Source of the DNA: Halalkalicoccus sp. CGA53
GTDB taxonomy: Archaea; Halobacteriota; Halobacteria; Halobacteriales; Halalkalicoccaceae
NCBI RefSeq assembly: GCF_036429475.1
Contig: NZ_CP144125.1
Coordinates: 868,001 to 932,000 of the forward strand
Reading direction: 5' to 3'
DNA: 64,000 bases
Below, in pieces: positions 27,345 through 36,350 of this stretch. The position numbers and the translations under genes are program-made. How positions within the stretch are numbered: position 1 is the first letter of the stretch; every line of letters begins with the position of its first letter. The notes beneath the pieces are model-generated. The model was given only the letters and a program-made list of their open reading frames with translations, was not told where the DNA came from and searched no databases.

Positions 27345-28180
27345 CCGGGGGTGCCTCCCCGAGCGATGCCATCGATCGGCTGCGAGGACGACTCCAGCGG
27401 TTCCGATCGCGGCCGCGATCCCCCTGAGAACGACGGGGATGTCGGCGACGAACCCGACTGTGCCTACACCGAGTACGGCACCGAGGGCGACTGGTCCGCT
27501 CCGAACGTCGGGCTGCCGCCGACCGACCGTCCATCGTGCCGCGAGCGCTCCGACGGTCGCGCCGAGGACCGTCGTCGCGTCGCGGTCGGTAGCGATCTCG
27601 AGTACGTAGTCGGCGTACGGCGAGCGACCGACGAACGTCCCCCCGAGGAACCCGACGACCGCGAGTGTCGTCGCCAGTCGAAGCGCCGATGACGGTTCTC
27701 GGTGACTGATCCTGGCGAAGACGACGGGTAGCCGACACCGAGGCCGAGGCCGGCGATCACGTCGACCGGGTAGCGGACCCCGAGTGCGACCCGCGGATCG
27801 AGATCACGAGAACGACGCTCCCGACGAGAGCCCCGACGAGGGTGCGCCTTCGGGGATCGTTCCGGCCGATCGCTATCGAAAACGCGCCGTAAACGACGGT
27901 CGTAGCCCAGCACGTGTCCGCTCGGGAATCCGTGCTCGCAGTCTCGATCAGGTGGAGCAACGGGTCGGGGCGGGAACGCGAGCGTCGGCTCGAGTCCGAA
28001 AGCAGCGCGAACCCACCGAGAACCGTCGCGAAGGCGTAGGCACCACGTCGAGGGCCGAGAGAGTTATGCGAGACAGGAGACGCCGACGAGCACCGGCAGA
28101 TCGCCGAGCGTTGTGAGCGCCGCGGGCAGCGTGATCGCCGGCTCGGGGAGGGCGAACTGGACGGCCTCGACCCGTTCTCG
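27345..28180 (-). pseudogene. frameshifted PAP2-family phosphatase
   Basis: No intact gene covers this stretch, but on the minus strand coherent pieces of a PAP2 (phosphatidic acid phosphatase-like) protein appear in successive frames, from right to left: AVQFALPEPAITLPAALTTL and GDLPVLVG (about 28165-28070), AYAFATVLGGFALL (about 28000-28045), GFPSGHVLG (about 27905-27935), ATTVVYGAFSIAIG (27865-27910), VALGVRYPVDVIAGLGLG (about 27735-27790) and a hydrophobic C-terminal half ending near 27350. The frame changes at least three times. FPSGH is the PAP2 catalytic motif. The third motif reads RYPVD where the family has HYxxD. Confidence 0.75.
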
Positions 28181-28196
28181 CTACGCATACGGGTTC

Positions 28197-28283
28197 GTAT
28201 GGACTGCTGTAACAGTGTACCGCTCAGACCAAGAGTCGGGTACCGATCCGAGTGGTACGGACTTCCAGCAGAGTCCATATCAG
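28197..28283. repeat. dispersed hairpin repeat, copy 2
   Basis: Left arm GTATGGACTGCTGTA (28197-28211) pairs with TTCCAGCAGAGTCCATAT (right arm), with a 2-bp bulge. The inner part has GTACCGCTCAGACC and GGTACCGATCCGAGTGGTAC, equivalent to the inner stem of copy 3. It lies at the 5' end of the PAP2 pseudogene and 35 bp from the YihY gene stop. Confidence 0.78.
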
Positions 28284-28317
28284 TAACCGTGTCCAGAATT
28301 TCCCGACTACGCGCGGC

Positions 28318-29574
28318 TCACTCCCCGCGCCACATCCGCACGGCCTCGCGCAGGCGGCCGGGGTAGCCGACGGCGTTGAGGCCGGTCCCGACGATCACCA
28401 TCAGGACGTAGAGCCCGAGCGTCGAGAGCCAGATGACGAGCATCGCGGCGATCGCCCAGCCGCCGGCGAGGAAGTAGAATGCGCCGAGCGTCATCGCGGT
28501 GCCGTAGAGCAGCACCAGATAGGGCCCCCAGCCGGTGGCGTGGCCCCGGCGCATCCGGCGTCTGACGTAGCGCCGGAGGTCGCTCTCGACCTCCTCGCGG
28601 GTGACGGTGCGCTGCTCGACGCGCCCCTCGAACGAGGCGAGCTCCGAGCGCAGGTCCTCCACGTCGCGGCCGAGCCGTGCCACGTCCGGGGCCGGCCCGC
28701 CCGTCTCCGCCGTGCTCGTCGCCCGCTCGTCCTCCGTTCCGTCGTCCGACAGCGTGGTGTCCTCTCCCTGATCAGGCATTGTGAACTCCTCGTGCGTCGT
28801 CTCCCCGACGACCGCGTTGATGATCGCTCCAACGAGTATGACGATCCCGCCGATATAAAGCCACGTGAACAGCAACAGCACCGCACCGATCGCGCCGTAA
28901 GCGTCGTACTGGCCCGCGTTCGCCGCGTAGAGCCCGAACAGCGACTGGAGGGCGGCCCAGCCGGCCGCCGCGAACACCGCGCCCGGTACCGCCCCTTTGA
29001 GCGTCATCTCGACGCTCGGGAGGAAGTAGTAGAGCGGTAAGAAGACGACAGTGAGCGCGACGACCAGGATCAGCGGGCTCGCGAGCGCGAACAGCGGTGG
29101 TTCGGGGAGGAAAGCGAGGACGGTACCGAGAACGACCAGTCCGACGACCGCGAGGATGATCGCGAGAAACGAGATCGCCGCCCGGCTCACCTCCTGGAGA
29201 AAGCCCTCGTCGCCGTCGGCGCCGTAGACCATCGAGAAGGCGGTGTCGATGCCGCGAAAGAGCTTCAGTGCGCTCCAGAACAGTACCCCGATCCCGACGA
29301 CGGTCGCCCCTCCTCTCCCCGCACCGCCGACGATCGCCTCCTCTAGCATGTCCTGACCGGTCGGAGTGAGGACGTCCTGCGTGAGGTCGACCATCGTCTC
29401 CGCGAGCGCCTCCCCGCCGACGACCGCGGCGAGGACGAACGTCAGGAGCAGGAGCGGGATGAGCGAGACGAACGCGTAGTAGGCGATGCTCGCGGCCAGG
29501 AACGTGACGTCGTTGTCCTGGGCGGTTTCCACGACGTTCTTCCCGATGGCTGTCGTCCGGGAGACCGTACTCAC
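28318..29574 (-). CDS. YihY/BrkB family membrane protein
   Basis: 418 residues from GTG at 29574. Six hydrophobic segments of the YihY fold occupy residues about 20-280: VTFLAASIAYYAFVSLIPLLLLTFVLA near 25, then FWSALKLFRGIDTAFSMVYG, the long segment AAISFLAIILAVVGLVVLG, and the last ones around WLYIGGIVILVGAIINAVV. After them come an acidic linker (about 295-345), a basic stretch with RRYVRRRMRRG and two more C-terminal membrane segments, an extension not found in BrkB. Function unknown; the family is sometimes called ribonuclease BN wrongly. Copy 3 of the repeat lies upstream. Confidence 0.85.
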   Translation of the reverse strand: MSTVSRTTAIGKNVVETAQDNDVTFLAASIAYYAFVSLIPLLLLTFVLAAVVGGEALAETMVDLTQDVLTPTGQDMLEEAIVGGAGRGGATVVGIGVLFWSALKLFRGIDTAFSMVYGADGDEGFLQEVSRAAISFLAIILAVVGLVVLGTVLAFLPEPPLFALASPLILVVALTVVFLPLYYFLPSVEMTLKGAVPGAVFAAAGWAALQSLFGLYAANAGQYDAYGAIGAVLLLFTWLYIGGIVILVGAIINAVVGETTHEEFTMPDQGEDTTLSDDGTEDERATSTAETGGPAPDVARLGRDVEDLRSELASFEGRVEQRTVTREEVESDLRRYVRRRMRRGHATGWGPYLVLLYGTAMTLGAFYFLAGGWAIAAMLVIWLSTLGLYVLMVIVGTGLNAVGYPGRLREAVRMWRGE

Positions 29575-29625
29575 GCCCCGAGATGTGACGAGCAGCACCA
29601 AAAAGTAGCGGGATGCAGACGCGTC

Positions 29626-29703
29626 ATACGGACTGCTGGAAGTCCGTACCGCTCGGACCGGTCTCCGCGGTCCGAGCGGTACACAGGTACAGCAGCCCGT
29701 ATC
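29626..29703. repeat. dispersed hairpin repeat, copy 3
   Basis: Outer arms CATACGGACTGCTG (from 29626) and CAGCAGCCCGTAT (ending 29702). Inside is a perfect 15-bp stem: GTACCGCTCGGACCG (29646-29660) with CGGTCCGAGCGGTAC (29668-29682) and a 7-base loop. The right arm overlaps the trm1 stop codon (29702-29704). This is the best-preserved copy of the inner stem and is predicted to form a strong hairpin in RNA or DNA. Confidence 0.85.
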
Positions 29704-30820
29704 AGGGCGCTCGAAGGTTCCTCGTCGCCTCGCGTACCTCGCGCGCCGTCGCGTCGGTCTTGAACGTCGTCCCACCGTAGTGCGCTCGCGTCGCCTCGAA
29801 GCCGGCCTCTCGGAGCGCCTCCAGGAACCGATCCATCCCGGTGGCTGGCTCGCCCCAGAGCTTGTAGAGCCGGTGCTGGTCGAAGTACGTGGGGACCGCG
29901 AGCTCCTGCTTCGCCGTCTCGAGCAGGCGCAACGCGCGCTTCTGCGAACCCATGTCGTCGCTCACGGACGTCGCGACCTCGGCGACGAACGCCGGGTCCG
30001 CGATCGACTCGAGCCAGAGCGGCCCCGCCGAGAGCACGCGCTCGCCCCCGCACGCCCCACACGCCTCGGGCGGACAGGCCAGTAACCCTTCCTCGGACTC
30101 GCGGTGGAGACAGTCCTCGCAGTGGTGGACGTAGCCGAGACGCTCGATCCGCCGGTCGGCGTCGGTCGCCCGACCAGAGAGCTCCAGATACGTCCGGACG
30201 TAGTGACGCGTCGCGTGCGAGAAAAGCGGCGTCACCCCGACGTCGTAGCGGGCGGCGGTCCGACAGAGCGCCGAGAGCAACACCCTCAGTCCCATCTCCC
30301 GGTGATACTCGGTGTTCTGCGGGATAGCACCGTACTTCCTGATCCCGCTCCGTCGGTGCGCGCCACAGAGCGGTGCGGTGTCGGTCGCGGTGACACAGAC
30401 GAGGTCGTTCGCGTTCGCGAACGCAGCGTCGGCGAACGGGATCGGCGTGCCGTAGGGGTCGAGGTCGATCACGTCGAACCGGCGCTCGTGCACGAGCGCG
30501 TTCGCGTTCCGCTTTAGGACCTCGCCCTCCAGCCCGTTCAGCGCGAGGTTCCGCTCGCAGAGCTCGACCGCGCGGGGGTCGTGGTCGTTGAGCGTCACGT
30601 TCCAGCCGTTCGCCGCGGCGCGCACTCCCCGAACCCCGCTCGCGGCCATCGCGTCGAGGTAGCTCTCGGCGTGGCCGTTCCGCTCGCGGTACGCCCGGAG
30701 GACGGCGACGGTGAGGTCACGGTTCAGCTCCTGGTTCGGGTTGTAGAAGACCGCCTCACCGACCGACTCTTTGCTCTCCTCGGGGACCTCGATTTCGACC
30801 CGGCCCTCGCGCACTCGCAT
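29702..30820 (-). CDS. trm1: tRNA (guanine(26)-N(2))-dimethyltransferase
   Basis: 372 residues from the ATG at 30820; seven more upstream residues are possible. Class I SAM-dependent fold: [18 protein letters not shown] (motif I), [22 protein letters not shown], and the [11 protein letters not shown] catalytic segment. A zinc site is suggested by CEDC and [11 protein letters not shown] (about residues 240-265). It dimethylates G26 of tRNA. The stop codon lies in repeat copy 3. Confidence 0.95.
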   Translation of the reverse strand: MRVREGRVEIEVPEESKESVGEAVFYNPNQELNRDLTVAVLRAYRERNGHAESYLDAMAASGVRGVRAAANGWNVTLNDHDPRAVELCERNLALNGLEGEVLKRNANALVHERRFDVIDLDPYGTPIPFADAAFANANDLVCVTATDTAPLCGAHRRSGIRKYGAIPQNTEYHREMGLRVLLSALCRTAARYDVGVTPLFSHATRHYVRTYLELSGRATDADRRIERLGYVHHCEDCLHRESEEGLLACPPEACGACGGERVLSAGPLWLESIADPAFVAEVATSVSDDMGSQKRALRLLETAKQELAVPTYFDQHRLYKLWGEPATGMDRFLEALREAGFEATRAHYGGTTFKTDATAREVREATRNLRAP

Positions 30821-30903
30821 AGACGTACAGTCGCCCGTCACGGGGGAAAACTCGTTCGAGACCGGATCGAACCAGTTACTTCCACGCCACGCGAAGCCCG
30901 CGT

Positions 30904-31254
30904 GTGAGCGATCCGGTCGAGGAGTGGGAGGCGGCGCTCGCCAGCGCGGGGAGTCTCACCGCCCCGATCACCGACCGGATCATCAGACGCCACGGCGACC
31001 GCGGGGTGCGAGCGATGGAGGCTGTCTCCGAAGAGCGAGTGAAACGGTACCGGGACTTCACCGTCGTCGTCGGCTACGCCGAGGAGTACGTCGTCGAGGG
31101 CGGGCGCTGTACTTGCATGGACCGCCGGCACAACCTCGATCCGGACGACCCGACCCAACGCTGCTGGCACGAACTCGCCGTCGCCATCGCCGAGGCGACC
31201 GACCGGGTCGAGACACACGACATGTGGTACTCGGAGGTCCGCGAGTTCCTCTGA
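30904..31254 (+). CDS. SWIM zinc-finger-like small protein
   Basis: 116 residues from GTG at 30904. A C-x-C (CTC) followed about 19 residues later by C-x-H (RCWH) fits the SWIM zinc-binding pattern CxCx(n)CxH near residues 70-95. Such domains bind DNA or proteins. The start is 83 bp from the divergent trm1 start, so a shared promoter region is likely. Partner not known. Confidence 0.75.
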   Translation: MSDPVEEWEAALASAGSLTAPITDRIIRRHGDRGVRAMEAVSEERVKRYRDFTVVVGYAEEYVVEGGRCTCMDRRHNLDPDDPTQRCWHELAVAIAEATDRVETHDMWYSEVREFL

Positions 31255-31431
31255 TCGCGTTTTTGCTCGGGTGCACGAACCGTCATTTCGCACTCCGACG
31301 GCGAGCGGACCGGCCCAGCCCTCCCCCGTTCGGATCGCGGGCGATCTACGCCCGCGATCCGAGGCCACCGACTGACCTCCGGCGGGACGCCTACGGAAAC
31401 GCCGACTACCACCCGCTCCGAGGAGTGGGTC

Positions 31432-32223
31432 ATGGACCCACACCTCGCGCGGATCGCCGTCTACCCGATCAAGTCGCTCGATCCCAGGGATAGAAAGCGA
31501 ACCGAGGTGATCGAGAACGGCGCGCTCGCCGGCGATCGGGAGTACGCGATTCGGGGCGACGAGGGGGACTACGTCAACGGCAAGCGCGAGCGGCAGACTC
31601 ACCGGCTCCGGACAGCCTTCGACGGGGATACTATCGAACTCCGCAAACACGGAGACGACGAGGGCGTCCGATTCGACCCCGAAACCGATCGCGAGGCCCT
31701 CTCGGCCTGGCTCTCCGACTTTTTCGGCTACCCCGTCACGCTGGACCGCGAACCGGCCGGTGGCTTCCCGGACGACGCGGTCCTCTCCGGGCCGACGGTC
31801 GTCTCGACCGCGACCCTCGAGACCGTCGCCGGCTGGTTCGGCGGGATAAGCACGAGCGAGATGCGACGTAGACTCCGGGCGAACCTCGAGATCGGCGGCG
31901 TACCGGCGTTCTGGGAGGATCGCTTCTACGCCGAGCCGGGTTCCGTCGTCGCGTTCGCGGTCGGGGAAGTCGAGTTCGAAGGCGTCACCCCCTGCCAGCG
32001 CTGTGTCGTACCCTCGCGCGACCCGGACACCGGCGAGGAGTACGACGGCTTTCGACACCTGTTCGTCGAGAAGCGCCGTGAGACGCTCCCGGCGTGGGCG
32101 GCGGAAGGCCGCTTCGACCACCACTTCCGGCTGATGGTGAACACGCGTGTTCCCGAAGCGTCGTGGGGGCGGGAACTCCACGTCGGAGACGAGGTACGGG
32201 TCCTCGGTGAGCGACCCGAGTGA
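31432..32223 (+). CDS. MOSC domain-containing protein
   Basis: 263 residues with an N-terminal MOSC beta-barrel strand (LARIAVYPIKSLDP) and a C-terminal MOSC domain with the conserved cysteine region VTPCQRCVVPSRDPDTGEE (about residues 183-203), where the Cys could bind molybdopterin-type cofactor sulfur. The family includes YcbX/YiiM and mARC-like proteins that handle molybdenum-cofactor sulfur or reduce N-hydroxylated compounds. Substrate unknown. Confidence 0.88.
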   Translation: MDPHLARIAVYPIKSLDPRDRKRTEVIENGALAGDREYAIRGDEGDYVNGKRERQTHRLRTAFDGDTIELRKHGDDEGVRFDPETDREALSAWLSDFFGYPVTLDREPAGGFPDDAVLSGPTVVSTATLETVAGWFGGISTSEMRRRLRANLEIGGVPAFWEDRFYAEPGSVVAFAVGEVEFEGVTPCQRCVVPSRDPDTGEEYDGFRHLFVEKRRETLPAWAAEGRFDHHFRLMVNTRVPEASWGRELHVGDEVRVLGERPE

Positions 32224-32257
32224 GAACCGGTTTGCTCTCCCGGCCCCTACCACGCCC

Positions 32258-32800
32258 ATGAGCGACGGGAGTGCACTCGTACTGATCGACGTGCAGGAGG
32301 GCTTCGACGACCCGGTTTGGGGCGAACGGAACAACCCGGACGCGGAGGATAACGTCGGGCGACTGCTCGACGCCTGGCGCGAGTCGGGGAAGCCGGTGAT
32401 CCACCTCAAGCACGACTCCGTGGAGGAGGACTCGCCGCTTCGACCCGACCGACCGGGAAACGCGATCAGGGCGTTCGCGGAGCCACGCGAGGGCGAACCG
32501 GTGTTCGCGAAGTCGGTCAACAGCGGGTTCATCGGCACCGATCTCGAGAGCCACCTCCTCGAGGAGGGGATCGAGGACCTCGTCCTCGTCGGGTTCACGA
32601 CGGACCACTGCGTCTCGACGACGACCCGGATGGCGGAGAACCTCGGTTTCTCTCCCACCGTCGTCGCGGACGCCACGGCCGCCTTCGACCGCGACGGCTA
32701 CGACGGAACCCGGTACTCTGCGGATGAGAGTCACTGCCTCGCGCTCGCGCACCTCTCGGGGGAGTTCGCCGAGATCCGGGAGACCGAGGAGCTGATCTGA
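32258..32800 (+). CDS. isochorismatase-like cysteine hydrolase
   Basis: 180 residues. Catalytic triad pattern of the family: Asp in LVLIDVQEGFDD (residue 10), Lys in FAKSVNSGF (about 88), and the nucleophile Cys in VGFTTDHCVSTT (about 121). Non-specific family including nicotinamidase-like enzymes; substrate not readable. The stop codon overlaps the left arm of repeat copy 4. Confidence 0.9.
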   Translation: MSDGSALVLIDVQEGFDDPVWGERNNPDAEDNVGRLLDAWRESGKPVIHLKHDSVEEDSPLRPDRPGNAIRAFAEPREGEPVFAKSVNSGFIGTDLESHLLEEGIEDLVLVGFTTDHCVSTTTRMAENLGFSPTVVADATAAFDRDGYDGTRYSADESHCLALAHLSGEFAEIRETEELI

Positions 32801-32880
32801 TTCGGACTGCTTTACCCGTGTACCGCTCGGACCGAGCGGCGGGGACCGGTCTGAGTAGTACAGACTACAGCAGTCCGAAT
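32800..32880. repeat. dispersed hairpin repeat, copy 4
   Basis: Perfect 12-bp arms ATTCGGACTGCT (starting 32800, inside the preceding stop codon) and AGCAGTCCGAAT (32869-32880). Inner part contains GTGTACCGCTCGGACC and GGTCTGAGTAGTAC, matching the inner stem of copies 2 and 3 with mismatches. Lies between the isochorismatase-like gene and the MFS gene. Confidence 0.85.
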
Positions 32881-32937
32881 GAGGAACGGGCGAAACGGGT
32901 GGCCTATCACAACGCTTAGGCGTGGTCTTCTGGATCT

Positions 32938-34215
32938 GTGGACGTGAGCTTCCTGACCGATCCCAGACGACGCCGCTGGCTCGGCTGGGGGGCGCTCGCC
33001 GTCGTCTTCCTGCTCGTCAACGTCCACCGGCTCTCGACCGCGGTGCTCTCCGAGCGGCTGACGACCGACTTCGCCATCTCGGCCGCCCAGCTGGGAACGC
33101 TTCACGCCTCCTTCTTCGTCGTCTACGCCTTCGTCCAGATCCCGACCGGCGTGCTGGCGGACCGATACGGCCCGCGCTACGTCGGCGCGGCGGGTGCATT
33201 CGTGCTCAGCGCCGGTGCGATCGCGTTCACCGCGAGCGACGGCTATCCGGTAGCGTTCCTCTCGCGGGCGCTCGTCGGCCTCGGCAGCGGGGTCGTCTTC
33301 ATCACGATGCTTCGGTTCTGTGCGAACTGGTTCGAGACCGACGAGTTCGGGACGATGGCCGGCCTGACCGCCGGGATCGCCGGTCTGGGGGCTATCGTCG
33401 CGACGACGCCGCTTGCGGTCGCCGTCGACCGGTTCGGGTGGCAGCCGACCGTGTTCGGCCTCGCGCTCATCGGGTTCGTCGCGGGGGCAGCGGTATTCGC
33501 CTTCGCGAGGGCGTCGCCCGCCGACGCCGGTCTCGACCCGATCGAGAACGTCCCCGAACAGCCGTCCGTCTCGCTCGCCGAGACCGCCGGCTACCTGCGA
33601 GACCTCCTCACCGACGGGGAACAGTGGCTGCTCGCGGTTATCTTCTTCTCCGGAATGGGGACGATCCTGACGATCATCGGCCTCTGGGGGGTTCCCTACC
33701 TCGTCGTCGTCCACGGTCTGTCGGTCACTGCGGCCTCGTACTACACGCTGCTGGGCTCGGTCGGGATACTCGTCGGCGCGCCGGCGGTCGGCTGGATCTC
33801 CGATAGGCTCGGACGGCGGTTCCTCCCGATGGTCGTCGGTCTCGGCGTGTTCGCGCTCACCCTGTCGGTCATCCCGATCGTGGGAACCCCACCGCTTCCC
33901 GTGGTCGCGCTCACGTACTTCCTCGTGGGGTTCTCGCTCGGGAGTGTCATGCTCTCGCTCCCGATCATCAAGGAGCGGTATCCGGCGGAGGCAAGCGGCG
34001 TCGCCACCGCCACGGTCAACGGGGCCGGCTTCTTCGGTGCGGCCGTCCTCCCCGCGGTGATGGGCCTCGCGCTCGATCGCTACCGGACCGGCGATGTGGT
34101 CGCGGGCGCGGTCGTCTACACCGAGTTCGGCTACCGGATCGCGTTCTCGATCACCACCCTGGCGGTCGCCGTGGCGTTTCTCTGTTCGCTCTGGATCTAC
34201 GTTCGAGAGGAGTGA
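32938..34215 (+). CDS. MFS transporter
   Basis: 425 residues, 12 hydrophobic segments, GTG start at 32938 (another GTG at 32944 is possible). The MFS motif A GVLADRYGPRYVGA follows segment 2 (residues about 68-81), and a variant WISDRLGRRFL follows segment 8. It is similar to the nitrate/nitrite or oxalate-type MFS branch in overall layout, but the substrate cannot be inferred. Confidence 0.9.
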   Translation: MDVSFLTDPRRRRWLGWGALAVVFLLVNVHRLSTAVLSERLTTDFAISAAQLGTLHASFFVVYAFVQIPTGVLADRYGPRYVGAAGAFVLSAGAIAFTASDGYPVAFLSRALVGLGSGVVFITMLRFCANWFETDEFGTMAGLTAGIAGLGAIVATTPLAVAVDRFGWQPTVFGLALIGFVAGAAVFAFARASPADAGLDPIENVPEQPSVSLAETAGYLRDLLTDGEQWLLAVIFFSGMGTILTIIGLWGVPYLVVVHGLSVTAASYYTLLGSVGILVGAPAVGWISDRLGRRFLPMVVGLGVFALTLSVIPIVGTPPLPVVALTYFLVGFSLGSVMLSLPIIKERYPAEASGVATATVNGAGFFGAAVLPAVMGLALDRYRTGDVVAGAVVYTEFGYRIAFSITTLAVAVAFLCSLWIYVREE

Positions 34216-34232
34216 TCGGACCGCGACTCCCG

Positions 34233-34895
34233 CTACGACTCCGCACAGATCGAGACGAAGTTGCGGAGGATCCTGAGACCGGTCTCGCCGCTCTTCTCCG
34301 GGTGGAACTGCGTCCCGAAGACGTTCCCCTCCCCGTTCGCGACGATCGACGGGAACTCGACGCCGTACTCCGTCGTCGCGACCGTCGCGTCCTCGTCCTC
34401 GGGTTCGGCGTAGTACGAGTGGACGAAGTAGGCGTACTCCCCGTCGACGCCGTCTACCAGCGGGTGTTCGCGCTCGACGGAGAGTTCGTTCCAGCCCATG
34501 TGGGGGACCTTCTGCCCACCGGTGAACCGGACGTTCCGGCCGGGGACGAGGTCGAGGCCGGTGACGTCGCCCTGGCCGGCGCGGTCGGCCTCCTCGCTCG
34601 TCGTCAGAAGCATCTGCATCCCGAGACAGATGCCGAACAGCGGTCTCCCCGCTTCTGCGAGTTCGACGAGCGTCTCCCTGTACGGTCCGGCGTTCTCGAC
34701 GCCCTCCCGGAACGCGCCGACGCCGGGGAGGACGATCCCGTCGGCCGCGGCGATCGTGTCCGGATCGTCGCTCACCTCGACGGCCGCCCCGGCGCGTTCG
34801 AGTCCCCGGGTGACGCTCCTGAGGTTCCCCAGTCCGTAGTCGACGACGACGACGGAGGCGGTCGTTGCGTCCTGTGTGACGATTTCGGCGTTCAT
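34233..34895 (-). CDS. hisH: imidazole glycerol phosphate synthase subunit HisH
   Basis: 220 residues. Class I glutamine amidotransferase: the oxyanion strand LPGVGAFREGV, nucleophile Cys in FGICLGMQML (about residue 92), His/Glu at FGTQFHPEKSG (about 200). With HisF (not in this window) it makes imidazole glycerol phosphate for histidine synthesis. Ending convergently with the MFS gene. Confidence 0.96.
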   Translation of the reverse strand: MNAEIVTQDATTASVVVVDYGLGNLRSVTRGLERAGAAVEVSDDPDTIAAADGIVLPGVGAFREGVENAGPYRETLVELAEAGRPLFGICLGMQMLLTTSEEADRAGQGDVTGLDLVPGRNVRFTGGQKVPHMGWNELSVEREHPLVDGVDGEYAYFVHSYYAEPEDEDATVATTEYGVEFPSIVANGEGNVFGTQFHPEKSGETGLRILRNFVSICAES

Positions 34896-35003
34896 AGCCC
34901 CTTCTTGGTGCCGAGCCTGCTTTCCGTTTCGGATTCGGCGAAACCGCCCCCGTTACGTCCGGCTCAGCGAACCGTTATAGTGGACCACCCGCGAGTCCGT
35001 GCG

Positions 35004-35162
35004 ATGATCGACGCCGATCACCCGCCGTCGGCGCTCGACCCGCCGTTCGCGGACGGTGCCAGCCTCGCGGGCTGCCTGCTCGGTGAGACGGTGCTGGTTT
35101 ACGGTGAACGGAGCCACGGCGCGTGGATCAGGAGCGACACCCCGGTTCGGCCCGAGCGCTAG
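35004..35162 (+). CDS. small protein resembling haloarchaeal DUF7331-type
   Basis: 52 residues from ATG at 35004 with a TATA-like CGTTATAG at 34972-34979, which fits a leaderless start. An alternative GTG start at 34980 adds eight residues. The end VLVYGERSHGAWIRSDTPVRPER resembles a small conserved haloarchaeal family. Its TAG stop overlaps the stop of the convergent UDG gene (shared CTAG). Confidence 0.55.
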   Translation: MIDADHPPSALDPPFADGASLAGCLLGETVLVYGERSHGAWIRSDTPVRPER

Positions 35163-35758
35163 AACTCGCCCAGTCGCGACTGGCCGTCCCCACCCGACCT
35201 ATCGCGGCCGAGCAACGCCGCTGCCTCCGAGAGCGTCCCATCGAGCGTCCCCTCCTGCGATCGGTCGTAGAGCATCGCCGCCGGGTGGACACAGATCAGC
35301 ACCGGGTACGAGCGGTCGCCGATCCGGACCTCGTCGACGCCTCCCGCCTCCGTCGTGACCGCCACTTCCCTGCCGAGTACGTGACTCGAGGGTACCTTCC
35401 CCACGGTCAAGAGTAGCTCCGGATCGACCAGTTCGATCTCCCGTTCCAGGTAGCCCCGACAGTTCGAGAGCTCTTCGGACCTCGGATCGCGGTTCTCCGG
35501 CGGGCGACACCGGACGCAGTTGGTGATCCGCACCGTCTCGCGGTCGATACCGTTCTCCCGGAGTTTCTCGGTCAGCAGGTCGCCGCTGCGGCCGACGAAC
35601 GGCTCTCCCTCCTTGTCTTCCTGCTCGCCCGGTGCCTCCCCGATCACGAGGAGGTCCGCGTCCTCGGGGCCGACGCCGTTGACGATCGTCGACCGGCTCT
35701 CGACCAGCGCCGGACACCGCTCGCAGGCGACGACCGAACAGCCCTCCATCTCTCCCAT
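35159..35758 (-). CDS. type-4 uracil-DNA glycosylase
   Basis: 199 residues from ATG at 35758. Family 4 UDG signature: GEAPGEQEDKEGEPFVGRSGDLL (uracil pocket), Cys pairs CERC and CVRCRPPENRDP that coordinate a 4Fe-4S cluster, and HPAAMLYD. It removes uracil from DNA made by cytosine deamination. Overlaps by 3 bp the stop of the small convergent gene and is followed downstream (leftward) by nothing else on the strand; upstream lies the DUF99 gene. Confidence 0.93.
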   Translation of the reverse strand: MGEMEGCSVVACERCPALVESRSTIVNGVGPEDADLLVIGEAPGEQEDKEGEPFVGRSGDLLTEKLRENGIDRETVRITNCVRCRPPENRDPRSEELSNCRGYLEREIELVDPELLLTVGKVPSSHVLGREVAVTTEAGGVDEVRIGDRSYPVLICVHPAAMLYDRSQEGTLDGTLSEAAALLGRDRSGGDGQSRLGEF

Positions 35759-35795
35759 ACCCGGCGCTCGGCCCGCACTCACAAAGCCGCCCCGG

Positions 35796-36350
35796 TCACT
35801 CCTCGCGCCACTCGTCGACCGCCCGCGCGGCGAGCCTGGCGACCCTGATCGGCTCGGGACGTCCGCCCTCCGGCGTGAACGCCCGGACCAGCGCCGCCGC
35901 CCCCTCGTCGTCCAGCCCGACGGATCTGACGAAGACCCGGTCGTCGTTCACCCAGAGTTCGTTCCGGGGTGGCTGGCGCTCGTAGATGGTGAGCCGTCGC
36001 TCGTACTCCTCGCCGGAGAACGCCTCCCGCAGCCCCGCTTCGAGGCCGTCGCTCCCCTCGAAGCTCACCGAACAGACCATCATCCCCGTCCGCGCGTGGA
36101 TCTCGTGGAGGTCGTAGAGGTTGAACCAGGCGGGTGCGACCCCCGAGAGCAGGATGTAGGGGACGTCCTCCCTGTCGAGTCGATCGACGAGCGCACAGAC
36201 CTCGCCGGTCGCGTCGAGGCCGCCGACGGCGATACGGGAGAAGGCGAAGCCGTCGACGACCCGATCGGTGCGGACGACGGCGCCGGCGAGCGTGCTCTCC
36301 TCGCCGCGGGCGGACTCCGCGACGCCGAGTGCACGCACCCCGGGCTTCAC
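35796..36350 (-). CDS. DUF99 family (endonuclease dU-like)
   Basis: 184 residues, matching the UPF0215/DUF99 family, now named endonuclease dU by distant homology to endonuclease V (ALGVAESARGEE start, VDGFAFSRIAVGGLDAT, PYILLSGVAPAWFNLYDLHEI, GDERVFVRSVGL-type end). Proposed role: cutting DNA at deaminated bases. It overlaps the DUF5786 gene by 4 bp and lies 37 bp upstream of UDG, which suggests a shared repair role. Confidence 0.85.
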   Translation of the reverse strand: MKPGVRALGVAESARGEESTLAGAVVRTDRVVDGFAFSRIAVGGLDATGEVCALVDRLDREDVPYILLSGVAPAWFNLYDLHEIHARTGMMVCSVSFEGSDGLEAGLREAFSGEEYERRLTIYERQPPRNELWVNDDRVFVRSVGLDDEGAAALVRAFTPEGGRPEPIRVARLAARAVDEWREE

